Under the pieces are notes generated by a model. The model had not been told where the DNA came from. It saw nothing but the letters and a program-made list of their open reading frames with translations, and ran no database searches. DNA of 35,476 nucleotides from NCBI GenBank assembly GCA_021773365.1, contig JAJFKF010000067.1, forward strand, positions 1 to 35,476. The letters are read 5' to 3'. This DNA comes from Gammaproteobacteria bacterium (lineage in GTDB: Bacteria; Pseudomonadota; Gammaproteobacteria; Steroidobacterales; Steroidobacteraceae). The position numbers and the translations under genes were made by a program. The number at the start of each line of letters is the position of its first letter. The stretch's first letter is position 1. Shown here in pieces: positions 22,401 to 29,400 of the stretch.

Positions 22401-24781
22401 GCGTGACCGTGAGTGACGGCAATGGCGGCGGTAACTACAACGTCAGCTACGTTACCAACAACACCAGCACGATCAATCCTGCGAACCTTGTCGTGAGCAC
22501 CGGCAACGTGTCGAAGACCTATGATGGCACGCTTGCGGCGAACGGCATGGCCAGCGTTGTATCCGGCACATTGTTCAGCAATGTCAGCAACGGCAACACT
22601 CAGGACAGCCTGAGCGGTGGCAGTTTCGCCTTTACCGACCCGAATGCCGGCGCCGGAAACAAGGTAGTGACAGTGACTGGTGTAACGGCGAGCGACGGCA
22701 ACGGTGGCAACAACTATGCGGTGACCTACGCGGATAACACGACCAGCACCATCGAGCGCGCGACGCTCACCTTTGCCGGTACGGTGCAGGACAAGGAGTA
22801 TGATGGTGCGGTGACGGCCGCTCTGTCAGGCTATGCCTTGACGGGCTTCGTCGGCAGCGAGACCGTGAACGCGATGGCGGGCGCCGCGACGTTCGCCGAC
22901 AAGAACGCGGGTATGGGCAAGGCCGTGACCATCAGTGGAATCACGCTGTCCGACGGCGACAACGGAGGTCTTGCCTCCAACTATCTCGTCAGCCCATCGG
23001 CCAGCGCCACCGGAACCATTGCGCCGAAGCAACTGACACTGGATGCGGTGGCGGCGGACAAGGTGTACGACGGCACGACTACCGCCATGCTGGACAGTTT
23101 CGGTCTGTCCGGTTTCGTCGGTAGCGAGACGGTGACGGGCGTATACACTGGCAGCGCCAGTTTTTCCGACAAGAACGTGGGTGCCGACAAGGCGGTAACC
23201 ATTACCGGTATCAGCCTGATGGACGGTACCAATGGCGGTCTGGCCACGAACTACGCCTTGCCGGCCAGCGCCAGCAGCACGGCCGACATCACGCCGGCCA
23301 CGCTGAATATTGCCGGCGTGGTTGCCATGGACAAGATATACGACGGCACGGTGACCGCGAACCTGAACACCCAGGCTGCGGCGCTGACCGGAGCGATCGG
23401 ATCGGACGACGTGGATATCGGCTCGATTACCGGCACTTTCACGACCAAGGACGTCGGTACCGACAAGGCAATTGGCGCTGGTACCGTCGTGCTGGCCGGC
23501 ACAGACGCGTCAAACTATGTGCTGATCCAGCCGACCGGCCTGACGGCGAGCATTACGCCGCGCAGCCTCACGGTGTCCGCTACCGGCATCGACAAGGTTT
23601 ACGATGGCACCACTGCCGCAACCGTGGATCTGCTGGACAATCGCATTGTCGGCGATGAGTTGACGATTACCTCGACTGAGACGTTCATCGACAAGAATGC
23701 CGGTATGGGCAAGTTCGTCGGTGTTTCCGGTATCACGCTCGGTGGCACTGACGCTGGTAATTACACGGTGAACAGCAGTACCAGCACTTTCGCCAGCATC
23801 ACCCGGGCCAATCTCGCGGTGACCGCAACGGGCGCCAGCAAGGTATATGACGGCACTATTGCCGCGGTGGTGACGCTGGCTGGCGCGCCTCTGGCCGGTG
23901 ATGTGGTCGATCTGACCTACACCTCCGCCAGCTTCGCGGACAAGAACGTAGGCGCCGGTAAGGCGGTCAGTGTGGACGGCGTCATCCTCAGTGGCGCCGA
24001 CGCCGGTAACTACGCCGTCGGCACCGTGGACACCACCGCGGATATCACGCCCGCGACTCTGGTGGTTGGTGCGACGGGGCAGTCGAAGGAGTATGACGGC
24101 ACCATCCAGGCGGATGTTGCGCTTACCGACAACCGCATCGTGGGCGATCAGCTGGTGGTTGCCGCTGGCGCTGCGGAGTTCAACAATGCCAATGTCGGCG
24201 AGGACAAGCCTGTCACGGTCACTGGTATCCAGATCGCCGGCGGTGCTGATAGTGGCAACTACCTGCTGGCCAGCAACAGCGCCGTGACCACGGCGGACAT
24301 TACCGGTGAAGCGCCGGCCATCAGCGCCAGGACATGGTCGCTGCCGCCGGCAATGCCGGAACTGCGACCAGCCGTGGCGCCACTCTCTCCGCCTGAAGTG
24401 CTCGACCTGAGTCTGCCGTTGTACCGCGGCGACGCCGGTACCCGAACCCGCATCGTGGTGTCGATTGTTAGCCAGCCGCTGGCATCGACGTCTGGTCCTG
24501 TTCTGGTGCAGGCGCCCAAGGCCGTGGCATTGTCAGATCAGGGGTTCAGTTTTGTACTGCCGGTTACTACGGCAACGGGGCAGCCCTCCGCTGCGGATGA
24601 AGTGACGGTTACCCTGACGAATGGTGGGCGGCTGCCCTCATGGTTGCAGTACCGGGCTGACACCAAGACGTTTTCCGCTCCGGCAGTTCCGGATGGCGCC
24701 CTGCCCATCGAAGTGCTGGTGCGTGCCGGCGGGCGCAGCTGGACGCTGCTGATCGAGGAGCAGATGGACCGTGGTCAATGA
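10424..24781 (+). CDS. Giant TpsA exoprotein / filamentous haemagglutinin-like adhesin with YDG array
   Basis: About 4,785 residues, roughly 460-480 kDa. A signal peptide (hydrophobic ALFLAATIFGAGG, cleavage near LQAG) precedes the TPS secretion domain (about residues 33-225). This has LNRVLDSNPSRIFGRI and the conserved N126-P-N-G-V loop. The long middle is Gly/Ser/Thr/Asn-rich beta-helix with several repeat families (residues about 1186-1686 and 1820-2490). Residues about 3680-4629 are MBG/YDG-type beta-sandwich domains. The last 155 residues look like an Ig/cadherin-like domain (LPSWLQYRADTKTF). I see no cysteine after the chosen start, as usual for TpsA. ATG 10424 has AGAGG just upstream. 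ATG 10406 is the alternative. Probable role: surface fibre for adhesion or biofilm; the ligand is unknown. Confidence 0.93.
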   Translation: MERNPPSRLSGRYALFLAATIFGAGGVLQAGEPVAPSPKQLPTGGKVVAGSATLTTTTSPEAALLSVDQTTQRAIINWDTFDLGSAAQIDFNQPNSNAATLNRVLDSNPSRIFGRITGTGQVFLSNPNGVYFSKSSTVDVGSLAATTHSIGDDAFMAGDITFMRDGATGSVENEGELRAALGGYIALLAPEVRNGGIIVARMGTVAMASGESITLNFDGTHLAGITARPSAIAALVENRSAILAPGGTIILSAKALDRLQGGVVRNSGVLEATSLASRNGRIVLEASDRLEHSGTLDVSGTTGGSGTLTADRINLTGGSVIDASGLLGGGEVFVGGGFHGKDLSIANARQVVVAETAKIDASANQSGDGGKVAVWSDDQTHFAGSIRARGGSVSGAGGFVEVSGKQQLNFLGAVDAGATHGAAGTLLLDPHDITIDSVGVAVLADLDGFGDIPALDSIVAPATIAAVTNTGTDVTLQANNDITVNSSILTVNPGGDGGALIFQAGRSITVNASINSDNGDISFTANDGSAIGANREAGNAVFTNNSLIDAGAGTVSITMGTQGDSGIISTGQITAANLDITHNGPTPGAVTGLIDLGEINVTGNLNITADSARNVVNTVGNVVNRGTATISVGTGDVTIDRATTDFNIIGLTAGNVVLNDMNAVRFATTTLSGDLTQASVGPTASTGAIQVAGAASFTANDGGFGYADPYIDLTNAANDFAGGVTFSVSSVGGSGSGGYATVRDSGAIDITAASLAAYLTVTAAGAVDLGPTTVGTHLTVTTSGAITDSGTLTVPLQTTLTAGAANDITLDDAGNNFGSVQIVSSDDTTLVDINAINFGYYSGGSGAPSHISGALDLTAGGDISQTQYNFVDGYSAITVDGATTFTANHATLPISLYLGPNDPFSGFTGQANTFTGGITLARNNTDTGFTNVQLRNISSAASVLTGLTSVGALNNVFLRYDNAPSVTLPGMTLSGSLKLYAPSVANTAGVPANVISQTGAIVVAQDTMVQAASSGDVVLSDAGNDFNRINVIASRNTTLVDANAVILYGNGYASNFSGDLSVTAGGDITDGSTSNSIYYSTVGGTATLDSGVANITLDNNYNRWNIIKIPAANNVVIHPYNNIVFDDSVIAGTLYSDSLVGGTLTQLTSTAVTTGGTTTFTDFVSGITLAQSGNVFGALALNNYGTVNLRENDAITQASAWNDPDAVTLTTSNDQAITLDQANRFGALTITQINSGAGSAGAVYVRETNDSGGMTQGGAWTVHGTTQLDSGSFSINLTNANNVFGPMQVLGATGGSQSVNLYAKDTATADAFSDVGGPGAWNTGSGTVRLIAYGVTGTTPGGGNISLQNTGNVLGDLYIKAADVTITENATITDGAQASWSPAGDTGWVTTGTTNLVVANPAGKAITLDNVTNQLGALGVATTGTPGTLSSVLITDNTNITQASAWILGAAPVTLDARTHEIDLSTSGNVLGNIFISTANGTPTALSITEDDAITQGAVWTLTGVPVTLLAENDNAITLANASNIMGNLTVTGGVVSITENDNITQSGAWTTTGTTTLNPTAGAITLTNAANVMGALAISGTPSAVSITENDDITQASAWVQGAAPFTLIAGGGNDIVLSQASNQLGDLTLTAQNATITENQAGGITDAGAWTIPGTTTLTAGSANPIVLNANPAGNFGTVSIVSASNADIADVDGIIFGTSTIASGGTLTVTAGGEITQIGSITAPSLRLIGTGYATLTNVLNNVGNLAAGFSGGALEFVDSDDFVVAVVGGTSGVTIGANDVTLTSVNGTITGLSTINASSTSLVLSTGTALAVPQMNIAGPQTYTASTVSGIGIVLNGSLTSTSAGAITFNSPVTLGADLAIQTSNSAVDFMSTLAGANNQLTINAGSGLVAFHDTVSGLGNPADPGAALTVSAGGTTFDATVAANNGLAIGGPVVFSDTVTLGDGSVGSLFTGLVTLGKVGGMDFSGYDGVTFNAGVLLQNGPATINSNNSALAFQTAGTVSGPYDLTLNSGTQLLTGLDRMGADLTSLTVTALSPTIPVGGVSIAGPQTYTATSGSSITLNGNVTSTAAGAITFNSPVTVGAAATVSSDDSEIVFSATVNGNNDLTVDSGTAAKTFSGAVGASAALGDASGAALILQGAGTATFASTVQTRSGITAAAAVIFNDDVTLGDGDTGSVFTGLVTSGGADGNSISGFDGVAFDGGLTLAGGPVSVVSNGSTLSFGAAVSGAQDLSLNALAGGAGTVTGLEHIGFTSTLTRLDIVAQTLSLPATGLAVTGPMSFTAAGGITLNGAVGNSAGPATGQIDFNGPVTLATGAITVTTDDAAVNFSGTVDGAQALNVNAGAGVTTFANTVGDDTALASLTTDAGGTTAINGGSITTSGAQTYNDAVSLGADTTLTGVNVQFLGTLDGAHTLTVNNSGPTVFAGIVGGNTALTSLTTDVAGTVVVNTTAVTTTGTQTYNENMTLGADAVFTGNGLVFADIDGANAFTADAGSGALQLNGTVGGATPLTSVAASGNTIVASDVTTGGAQAHTAIAGITLNGDLATTASSVTITGPTTLGDDVAIVTTGGNIIFSGVTSAINGEHDLTLTAGAGDVVRGGLVGGITPLSGVTISGNDLTLPDINTVGDANQSYTALNDITLSQSRTLNAPAAFTADSDGDGDGSFILLNGVSLTVSNNMLDIVAADLDLQGSSTMSTGGGLMSFTATNGRNIALGGADAPGQMTISGSELSRISSNGGLNLITTGTGWIRVNGISAAQSQNINGTLGLNAQGTGEVGFITAASTFNAVTANAAGGTINIGVDLTTSNDAINFVTPVAVSGGAINSGGGDITFGSTLAVDSDLTLTTANGALTFAGAVGSNQTLTLNLGGGSVSGLQNLQSTLTGLTVNGTSGITLPAFTINGPQVYNTGSITVTGNLGGVGIAFNNVVDVIPASGTALTLDAGAGTLTFANVGTFNAVDMTLIGDEIDFSNTVTGTGSLSLAPSTISRNVAVRGSGAPIAGLNLTATELAWLPIGTLTSLTVGNPSGTGTLDVAGVLNIPGTPLTLNGGGGISQSGGAIISGSLTLYAAGNGISLADGANAFGAVAINGTPSAVNLLNTLDITQLGAAAWNLGSAPVTLDVGTHDIILDSAGNTFGTLVLTAGNAQVAETAATDLGASTIGEDLTIVSGDDILVSGALVAAGNVTFTAAGLVTQTAPLTIGGNLDVSTTANVGDVTIANTGAAATVIGDTYVGGFYDLIATGQPVSQAAGSTLQVRGDLTVTGDTIVLGGAGNLVGGTTTLPATSTAELRQAGVITLGDRTDAGNLTVISERTNRSFSSALVNDYAIVLNNGSNNITGSISVSASPPTVASGADVQTGINQTAGTSISVAGVASFTAEASSAGSLGIDLTNDGNSFGVLQLSGTTVNVRNAAAGTTTIGSALATVGLTLTTAGALAQTGPIAAPDLVIAAAGTVALNNAANAVDTIDVTSGGNTISYVDANGIVVAGLDAGGAGVSLTAGSAGSLTQTGALLDVGTLVVSAGGAVTLTNAGNTIDSLAASVAGTGFDLFDSADGLAVSGIVRSAGGEVVVRTSGDLTLDSGGRLQADAGGVVASTEGAGNFINNADASALVVGSGQRWLVYSGAPDLASGPHTVKGGLTSSFRRYGDTYATYLPGAVAESGNGFIYSIAAPSLTVSAAITGTPSHVYGDTPTGTLGYSISAGFDSEDNVDNIITGGTAAFSTTLSDSMNAGSYEITYTGGLTSSYTLTADTIGADYTVTPAALTYTADPATRIYGAVNPVLSGTISGFKLGQDASILGGSASWTTPAVAGSDVGQYAITGSGYTVGGNYTFTQAAGNATAFAVTRAPLTVAANDDTRIYDGSVYSGGVGVMYGAFANGEDASVLGGTLVYGGTAQGARNAGTYAISASGLTATNYDISYVDGALVIDRADVTLTSADVTKTYDGMLAASGSATVAAGSQLFGGDTVSGGIFAFTDANAGAGNKTVTVTGVTVSDGNGGGNYNVSYVTNNTSTINPANLVVSTGNVSKTYDGTLAANGMASVVSGTLFSNVSNGNTQDSLSGGSFAFTDPNAGAGNKVVTVTGVTASDGNGGNNYAVTYADNTTSTIERATLTFAGTVQDKEYDGAVTAALSGYALTGFVGSETVNAMAGAATFADKNAGMGKAVTISGITLSDGDNGGLASNYLVSPSASATGTIAPKQLTLDAVAADKVYDGTTTAMLDSFGLSGFVGSETVTGVYTGSASFSDKNVGADKAVTITGISLMDGTNGGLATNYALPASASSTADITPATLNIAGVVAMDKIYDGTVTANLNTQAAALTGAIGSDDVDIGSITGTFTTKDVGTDKAIGAGTVVLAGTDASNYVLIQPTGLTASITPRSLTVSATGIDKVYDGTTAATVDLLDNRIVGDELTITSTETFIDKNAGMGKFVGVSGITLGGTDAGNYTVNSSTSTFASITRANLAVTATGASKVYDGTIAAVVTLAGAPLAGDVVDLTYTSASFADKNVGAGKAVSVDGVILSGADAGNYAVGTVDTTADITPATLVVGATGQSKEYDGTIQADVALTDNRIVGDQLVVAAGAAEFNNANVGEDKPVTVTGIQIAGGADSGNYLLASNSAVTTADITGEAPAISARTWSLPPAMPELRPAVAPLSPPEVLDLSLPLYRGDAGTRTRIVVSIVSQPLASTSGPVLVQAPKAVALSDQGFSFVLPVTTATGQPSAADEVTVTLTNGGRLPSWLQYRADTKTFSAPAVPDGALPIEVLVRAGGRSWTLLIEEQMDRGQ
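13979..15480 (+). repeat. ITEND-type tandem repeats in tpsA
   Basis: About eight copies of a motif like SITENDDITQASAW, each followed by a stretch like ITLTNAANVMGAL. Four successive copies start at 14885, 15035, 15185 and 15335, exactly 150 bp (50 codons) apart. Earlier copies at 14519 and 14723 have longer spacings of 204 and 162 bp. The period is probably a whole number of beta-helix turns. A degenerate copy recurs near 19715. Confidence 0.8.
15890..17290 (+). repeat. Higher-order repeat of about 228-230 codons in tpsA
   Basis: The landmark GPQTYTA occurs at 15890 and 16574, and a diverged form (GPMSFTA) at 17264, giving steps of 684 and 690 bp. Each unit repeats the same order of landmarks: an AGAITFNSPVT-like block, then VTLGDGxxGSxFTGLVT, then a YDG/FDG-VxF block, then a GL-x-LTxL block. 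This is an internal duplication nested above the shorter beta-helix repeats. Confidence 0.75.
17490..18050 (+). repeat. Repeats of about 74-75 codons (TxALTSLTTD / TQTYNENMTLGAD) in tpsA
   Basis: Three consecutive units begin near 17491, 17713 and 17939, about 222-226 bp apart. Each has a V-G-x-x-T/P-L-x-S-L/V block followed by a TTxGxQTY-like block and LGAD. They form another beta-helix repeat family, distinct from the ITEND repeats upstream. Confidence 0.65.
21460..24310 (+). repeat. Array of MBG/YDG-type domains in tpsA
   Basis: Two YG-type units (HVYGD near 21490, RIYGA near 21750) are followed by nine units with a Y-D-G signature, at about 22011, 22258, 22517, 22797, 23066, 23337, 23596, 23846 and 24091. 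Spacing is about 245-280 bp (82-93 residues). Most units share the pattern K-x-YDGT...G-D...F-x-DKNAG-x-GK-V-x-V-x-G...NY. These are beta-sandwich domains found in large surface proteins, and here they form the distal part of the fibre. Confidence 0.85.
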
Positions 24782-24937
24782 AGACCCGATGCCCACCATT
24801 GTGCAGGTGGCTCTCCCGCCGCCTGTAGACGTATCAGCCGCCGAATCACCCCAGTACCGGCACTGATCGGGTGTCGCCGGCTGCGCCGGGGCGATTATTC
24901 CTTTGCCTCCTGTAGCCAGCCGTGACATGGTGGTTGC
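24782..24937. other. Intergenic gap between tpsA and the sigma-factor gene
   Basis: These 156 bases hold no gene. CCGGC-TGC-GCCGG at 24877-24889 can form a 5-bp GC stem but is followed only by a short, mixed AT stretch, so I rate it a weak terminator candidate. I saw no clear sigma-70 promoter for the sigma-factor gene. Read-through from tpsA is possible. Confidence 0.4.
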
Positions 24938-25417
24938 ATGGATGACACCGCACATCTGTGGAACAAATTGCGACGCCTGCTGCGCAGCCGTGGCCGTTCG
25001 CGCGAGGACATGGAAGACATCGTCCAGGATGCTTTCATGCGGCTGCAGACGTATTGCAAGGCTGCCGAAGTACACGACCGGGAAGCCTTCCTGGTGCGCA
25101 CGGCGCTGAATCTGGAGGTCGATCAGCAACGGCGGGAGCGCTGTCGGGTGTTCGTGCCTGAGGCGCTGGAAGACCTGTCACTGGTGGATGATGAGGTCTC
25201 GCCTGATGAGGTGGTTGCGGTCCAGCAACGTCTACGTCAGATGGAACAGGCGCTCGGAGGCGTCAGTCAGCGGGCGAGAGACATGTACTGGATGAATCGT
25301 GTTGAAGGCTACAGTTATACCCAGATTGCCAGGAAGCTCGGTATTTCCGTGAGCGCAGTGGAGAAGCACATGACGCGTGCGCTGGCGTCGCTGATGGCAC
25401 AGGGTATTTCGAAATGA
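24938..25417 (+). CDS. ECF sigma factor, FecI-like
   Basis: A 159-residue sigma-70 family protein with only regions 2 and 4. Region 2 includes REDMEDIVQDAFMRLQTY and the NLEVDQQRRER segment. Region 4 has a helix-turn-helix (GYSYTQIARKLGISVSAVEKHM). FecI-type factors direct RNA polymerase to genes of outer-membrane receptors when a surface signal is relayed by FecR. The adjacent FecR homologue starts inside its stop codon (ATGA, 25414-25417), and a receptor gene follows, which is the classic order. Target promoters cannot be deduced from one locus. Confidence 0.9.
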   Translation: MDDTAHLWNKLRRLLRSRGRSREDMEDIVQDAFMRLQTYCKAAEVHDREAFLVRTALNLEVDQQRRERCRVFVPEALEDLSLVDDEVSPDEVVAVQQRLRQMEQALGGVSQRARDMYWMNRVEGYSYTQIARKLGISVSAVEKHMTRALASLMAQGISK

Positions 25418-26352
25418 GTACGAATGCACCGCAGGCCTCGACGGACACGGTGTATGTCGAAGCCGCGGCATGGGTAGTGCGTCTGCATGGGCCCAACCGC
25501 TCGCGCGCCGTGGAAGCAGGATTGCGGCGCTGGCTGGCCGAGCATCCCGATCACCAGCAGGCGTTTGAGCTTGCCACCGACACCTGGAACGCAGCGAATG
25601 TCAGGGCCGTCGCCACGCCCGGCGGCTTCCGCTGGAAGACCGCAATGGCCGCCGCCGCAGGAGCCGCTGCGGTCGCCGTGCTGGTGGGCCTGGTGTCCTG
25701 GATGCGGCCGGCGGAGATGGTCACGCAGATTGGCGAGCAGCGCACCTTGCGGCTGGAGGACGGTACGCAGGTATCACTGAACACCAACACCCGATTGCTC
25801 GTGGAGTACGATAAATCGGTGCGCCGCGTCAGGCTGGAGCAGGGCGAGGTCCGGTTCGACGTCGCCAGGCGAAGTGATCGACCATTCGTTGTTGTAGCCG
25901 GCGACAAAACAGTGACCGCGCTTGGCACGGCATTCGTGGTCCGGCGCCAGGCTGATTTGCTGTCGGTGACGCTGGTTGAAGGCAAGGTGGCGGTGGAGCG
26001 GCAGGGAAATAGCGATGCTCCCGAGGTGCTGTCGCCCGGACAGAGGCTTACTTTTTCCGCCGCAGCCACCACACCTCTTGTAGATGAGCCACAGCTGGAG
26101 CAGGTGACCGGCTGGCAGCGCGGCGTGGTGATGCTTGAAGAGACCGCACTGACGGACGCGATCGCCGAAATGAATCGCTACAGCACCGAAGAGCTGGTTA
26201 TCGAGGATCCATCGGTCGCCGGACTGCAGGTCAGCGGAATTTTCCGCGCTGGTGATTCCAGGCGATTCGCCCGCGCAGTGGCCAAAACATATCAGCTCAT
26301 TGTCGTCGAGCAGCCAGGCAGGATCGTGCTGGCGGGCGCTGGGGTGAATTAG
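25414..26352 (+). CDS. FecR-like anti-sigma / signal-transducing membrane protein
   Basis: A 312-residue protein. The cytoplasmic N-terminus (about residues 15-60) has the sigma-binding DUF4880-type pattern, with RRWLAEHPDHQQAFE. One transmembrane segment follows (about 73-93, Ala/Val-rich, ending GLVSWM). The periplasmic FecR domain (about 100-200) has TLRLEDGTQVSLNTNT and GTAFVVR. The C-terminal part (about 240-310, with LTDAIAEMNRYSTEELVI) resembles the domain that meets the receptor's STN domain. It should hold or activate the sigma factor according to the receptor state. It is translationally coupled to the sigma gene. Confidence 0.9.
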   Translation: MSTNAPQASTDTVYVEAAAWVVRLHGPNRSRAVEAGLRRWLAEHPDHQQAFELATDTWNAANVRAVATPGGFRWKTAMAAAAGAAAVAVLVGLVSWMRPAEMVTQIGEQRTLRLEDGTQVSLNTNTRLLVEYDKSVRRVRLEQGEVRFDVARRSDRPFVVVAGDKTVTALGTAFVVRRQADLLSVTLVEGKVAVERQGNSDAPEVLSPGQRLTFSAAATTPLVDEPQLEQVTGWQRGVVMLEETALTDAIAEMNRYSTEELVIEDPSVAGLQVSGIFRAGDSRRFARAVAKTYQLIVVEQPGRIVLAGAGVN

Positions 26353-26426
26353 CTCCCGTTGCGTCTACTCCCAGGCAGGCCCTTATCTATCTCGGAGAGG
26401 GCCGCGCTGTACATACGGGGGATTCC

Positions 26427-29400
26427 ATGCGTTTCAATTTCAGACGATCCGCGATCAGTATTCTGCTTCTGTCGTTTCTTGCCGCGGCCAGTGTGCATGC
26501 CGCCGACCGTATGGCCTTCGATCTGCCGCCCCAGGCGCTGCTGGAATCATTGCGTGCGGTCGGTCAGCAGACCGGGACCAATGTGCTGGCCAGTGCGCCG
26601 AGTATCGCTGGCCTCAAGGCACCGGCTCTGCGCGGACAGATGACTGCAGACGAGGCATTTGCACGCTTGCTGGCCGGGTCCGGGCTCAAGCATGAGTTTC
26701 TCGACGAAAAGACAGTGACCTTCGTATCGGCCAAGCCCAAGGAGCTGTCCTCCACCCGCTCCGGTGAGCCAGGCGTGTCCGAATCCGCTCATCTGCAGCT
26801 CGCGCGCGTCTCAGTTGATGCTGCGCCAGCCACGGACCAGGCGCAGGACGGTGCCGCAGACGCCAAGGAAGCAGCTGCCGCGCGTACAGGCACGGCTCCG
26901 TCCGCGTCCGATGACGATGACTCGGAGCAGAAGCTCGTGGTCACCGGCAGCCGCATCGCCACCACTCCTAGCCAGGTCGCCGCCAACGTGGTGACACTGA
27001 GCGCTGAAGACCTGCGTACCACCGGTCAAAGCACGCTCGAAGGCGCATTGCGCCAGCTGCCGCAGAACATCCTTGGTGCCAGCGAAGTCGGCGCCGCCGT
27101 CGTGGCGGGCGGCATGTCGTTCAACGGCGCATTGAACGTGACCGGCGGTTCCTCGATCAACTTACGGGGCCTGGGCAGCGAGTCCTCGCTGGTGTTGATC
27201 GACGGTCGGCGCATCGGTAAGTCCGGCAGCTTCGGCGGTGTGTCTGACGTGAGTGGTATTCCGCTGAGTTCAGTCGAGCGCGTTGAGATCATGCTGGACG
27301 GCGCGTCGGCCATCTACGGTTCAGACGCCGTCGGCGGCGTGGTGAACATCATTCTGAAGAAGGACTACCGCGGCATGGAGGTCGACTACGAGTACGGCAC
27401 TCCACAGGAAGGCGGATTCGACGAGCATCTGCTGACGCTGTCCGGCGGCAACAGCTGGGAGAATGGCCGCATTCGCGCCACTTTCGAACATATGCAGCGC
27501 AGTAATCTCGATGGTGCCGATCGCCCGGGCCGCGCCTCGGTCAGCAACTTCTATCAGTCGCCAGCAAGTGTCGGCGGCTTCCCGTTGTTCTACACCTACA
27601 ATGGCCAGAACTACCTGCCGTCGGAATTGGCCGGTGCCGGACTCACTACGTCGTCACCCGGCGTGACGCAGATCAACTACGCGATTCTGCCGGATAACCA
27701 GGACGGTTCCAGTCTGACAGTGGATGATTTCCTCGGTATCTCGACCAATTCCCGGGATGCGTACGTTGATATCGGCGCAGGCGGTGTCAGCCTTATTCCC
27801 AAGCAGGAGCGCAGTACTGCCCAGTTCGGCTTCGATCGTGATTTCTTCGATGGCAATCTCACGCTCAGCGGCAATGCTTACTATTCGGATCGACAGACCT
27901 CAGCCGGCAGCGGCGTGTTTGTTTTCACCGGCCGGCTTGCGCCGGGTCAGGGCGGCAACATTTTCGAAGGCACCACCAGCCAGTACTGGATCATTGACTC
28001 GATGCCGAACCGGCGCTACGAGACCGACCAGCAGGTGCTGCGCTGGAACTTCGGTGCCAACGGCAACATCGGTGAGCGGTGGCGCTGGAACTCGGCAGTT
28101 GGCCGTTCGCGCGATGAGTTCACCACCATGTACTACAACGGTGCGATTTCTTCCTTCAACTCCCCGACGTTCAATGCTCTGGTGGATCAGGGGCTGAATA
28201 TGTGGGCCGGTGACATTGCGCAGGCCAATTCACAGGCTTTGCTCGACCAGCTGGTCATTGATCCGTTTGATGCCTTTGCCATCAACGAGGAAACCAGCGC
28301 CGAGCTGAGTTTCAGTGGCTCGCTGTTCAGCATAGCGGGTGGAGATGTGCATATGGCCATTGGCGCGGACTGGCGCGAAGAGACGCTGGAGTCCGGCTCA
28401 AGCACCCGGGTCACCGAGACCACTGGTGATTTGACTGGAACGCTGGGCAGTCTGCCGTCTGGCGCCTACGCCGATTCGACGGCCAAGCGCGAGCAGCATG
28501 CTTTCTTCGCCGAAGTGCTGGTACCGCTGGTCGGGAGGGACAATGCCTTCAGCGGCGTGCATCGCCTGGCCCTGACCGGTGCGGCGCGCTACGACTCCTA
28601 CAAGGTATATGGCAGCGACAATACCTGGTCGCTTGGCATGGTCTGGAGCCCATTGGAGCAGCTCACAGTGAAGGTCAACAAGGCGACTTCCTTTGTCGCC
28701 CCGACGCCGCGCGACGGCCTTGCGACCACCATTGTTTTCAGCTATGGCCCAGGCGGCTATGACTTTCCTGTCATCGTCGATGAGACCGGTGCGCTGACGG
28801 GGGAGACTGTACCTCTGGCAGGAACCATTCGCGGTGGTAACCCCGATCTGGTGCCTGAAACTGCCTCGTCGCTGAGCGCCGGGATCGAGTTCACTCCGGA
28901 CGCGGTGCCAGGTCTGCAGCTCAGCGCCGTCTACCATCAGACCGACTACACCAACCGCATCGGCCCCGCACCTGCCATTCATTGGCTGACCGGCACCGAT
29001 TTCGCGGCTGTGTATCCAAACCTCATTCCCGACGGCAACGGTCGGCTGGTGTGGGATCTGCGTTCTATCAACAGTGCGTCCCTGGACGTCGCCGGTATCG
29101 ACTACCGGATGCAGTACGACCGCCAGACTTCGATCGGCGAAATCAGCCTGGCTGCCAATGTTGGTCACACCCGCAAGTACGACCGGGTGATCTTTGCCGG
29201 CCAGCCGCCGGTTACTGAAGTGGGAGAAGTTGGCTTCCAGACGCGCGCGGTCGTTCCGTCTTATCGCTACAGCGCCAATGCGGGCCTGTATCGAGGTGGT
29301 CTGGCAATGAATCTGGATATCAGCACCGCCAGCAAGACCATCAGTACCGGCACAGTGGCTTCCAGCGGCACCGTTCAGCGCATCGGGCATCCAGCCCTGC

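Noticed and set aside
24877-24889. Rho-independent terminator after tpsA
   Set aside because: The stem is only 5 bp and no T-run follows.
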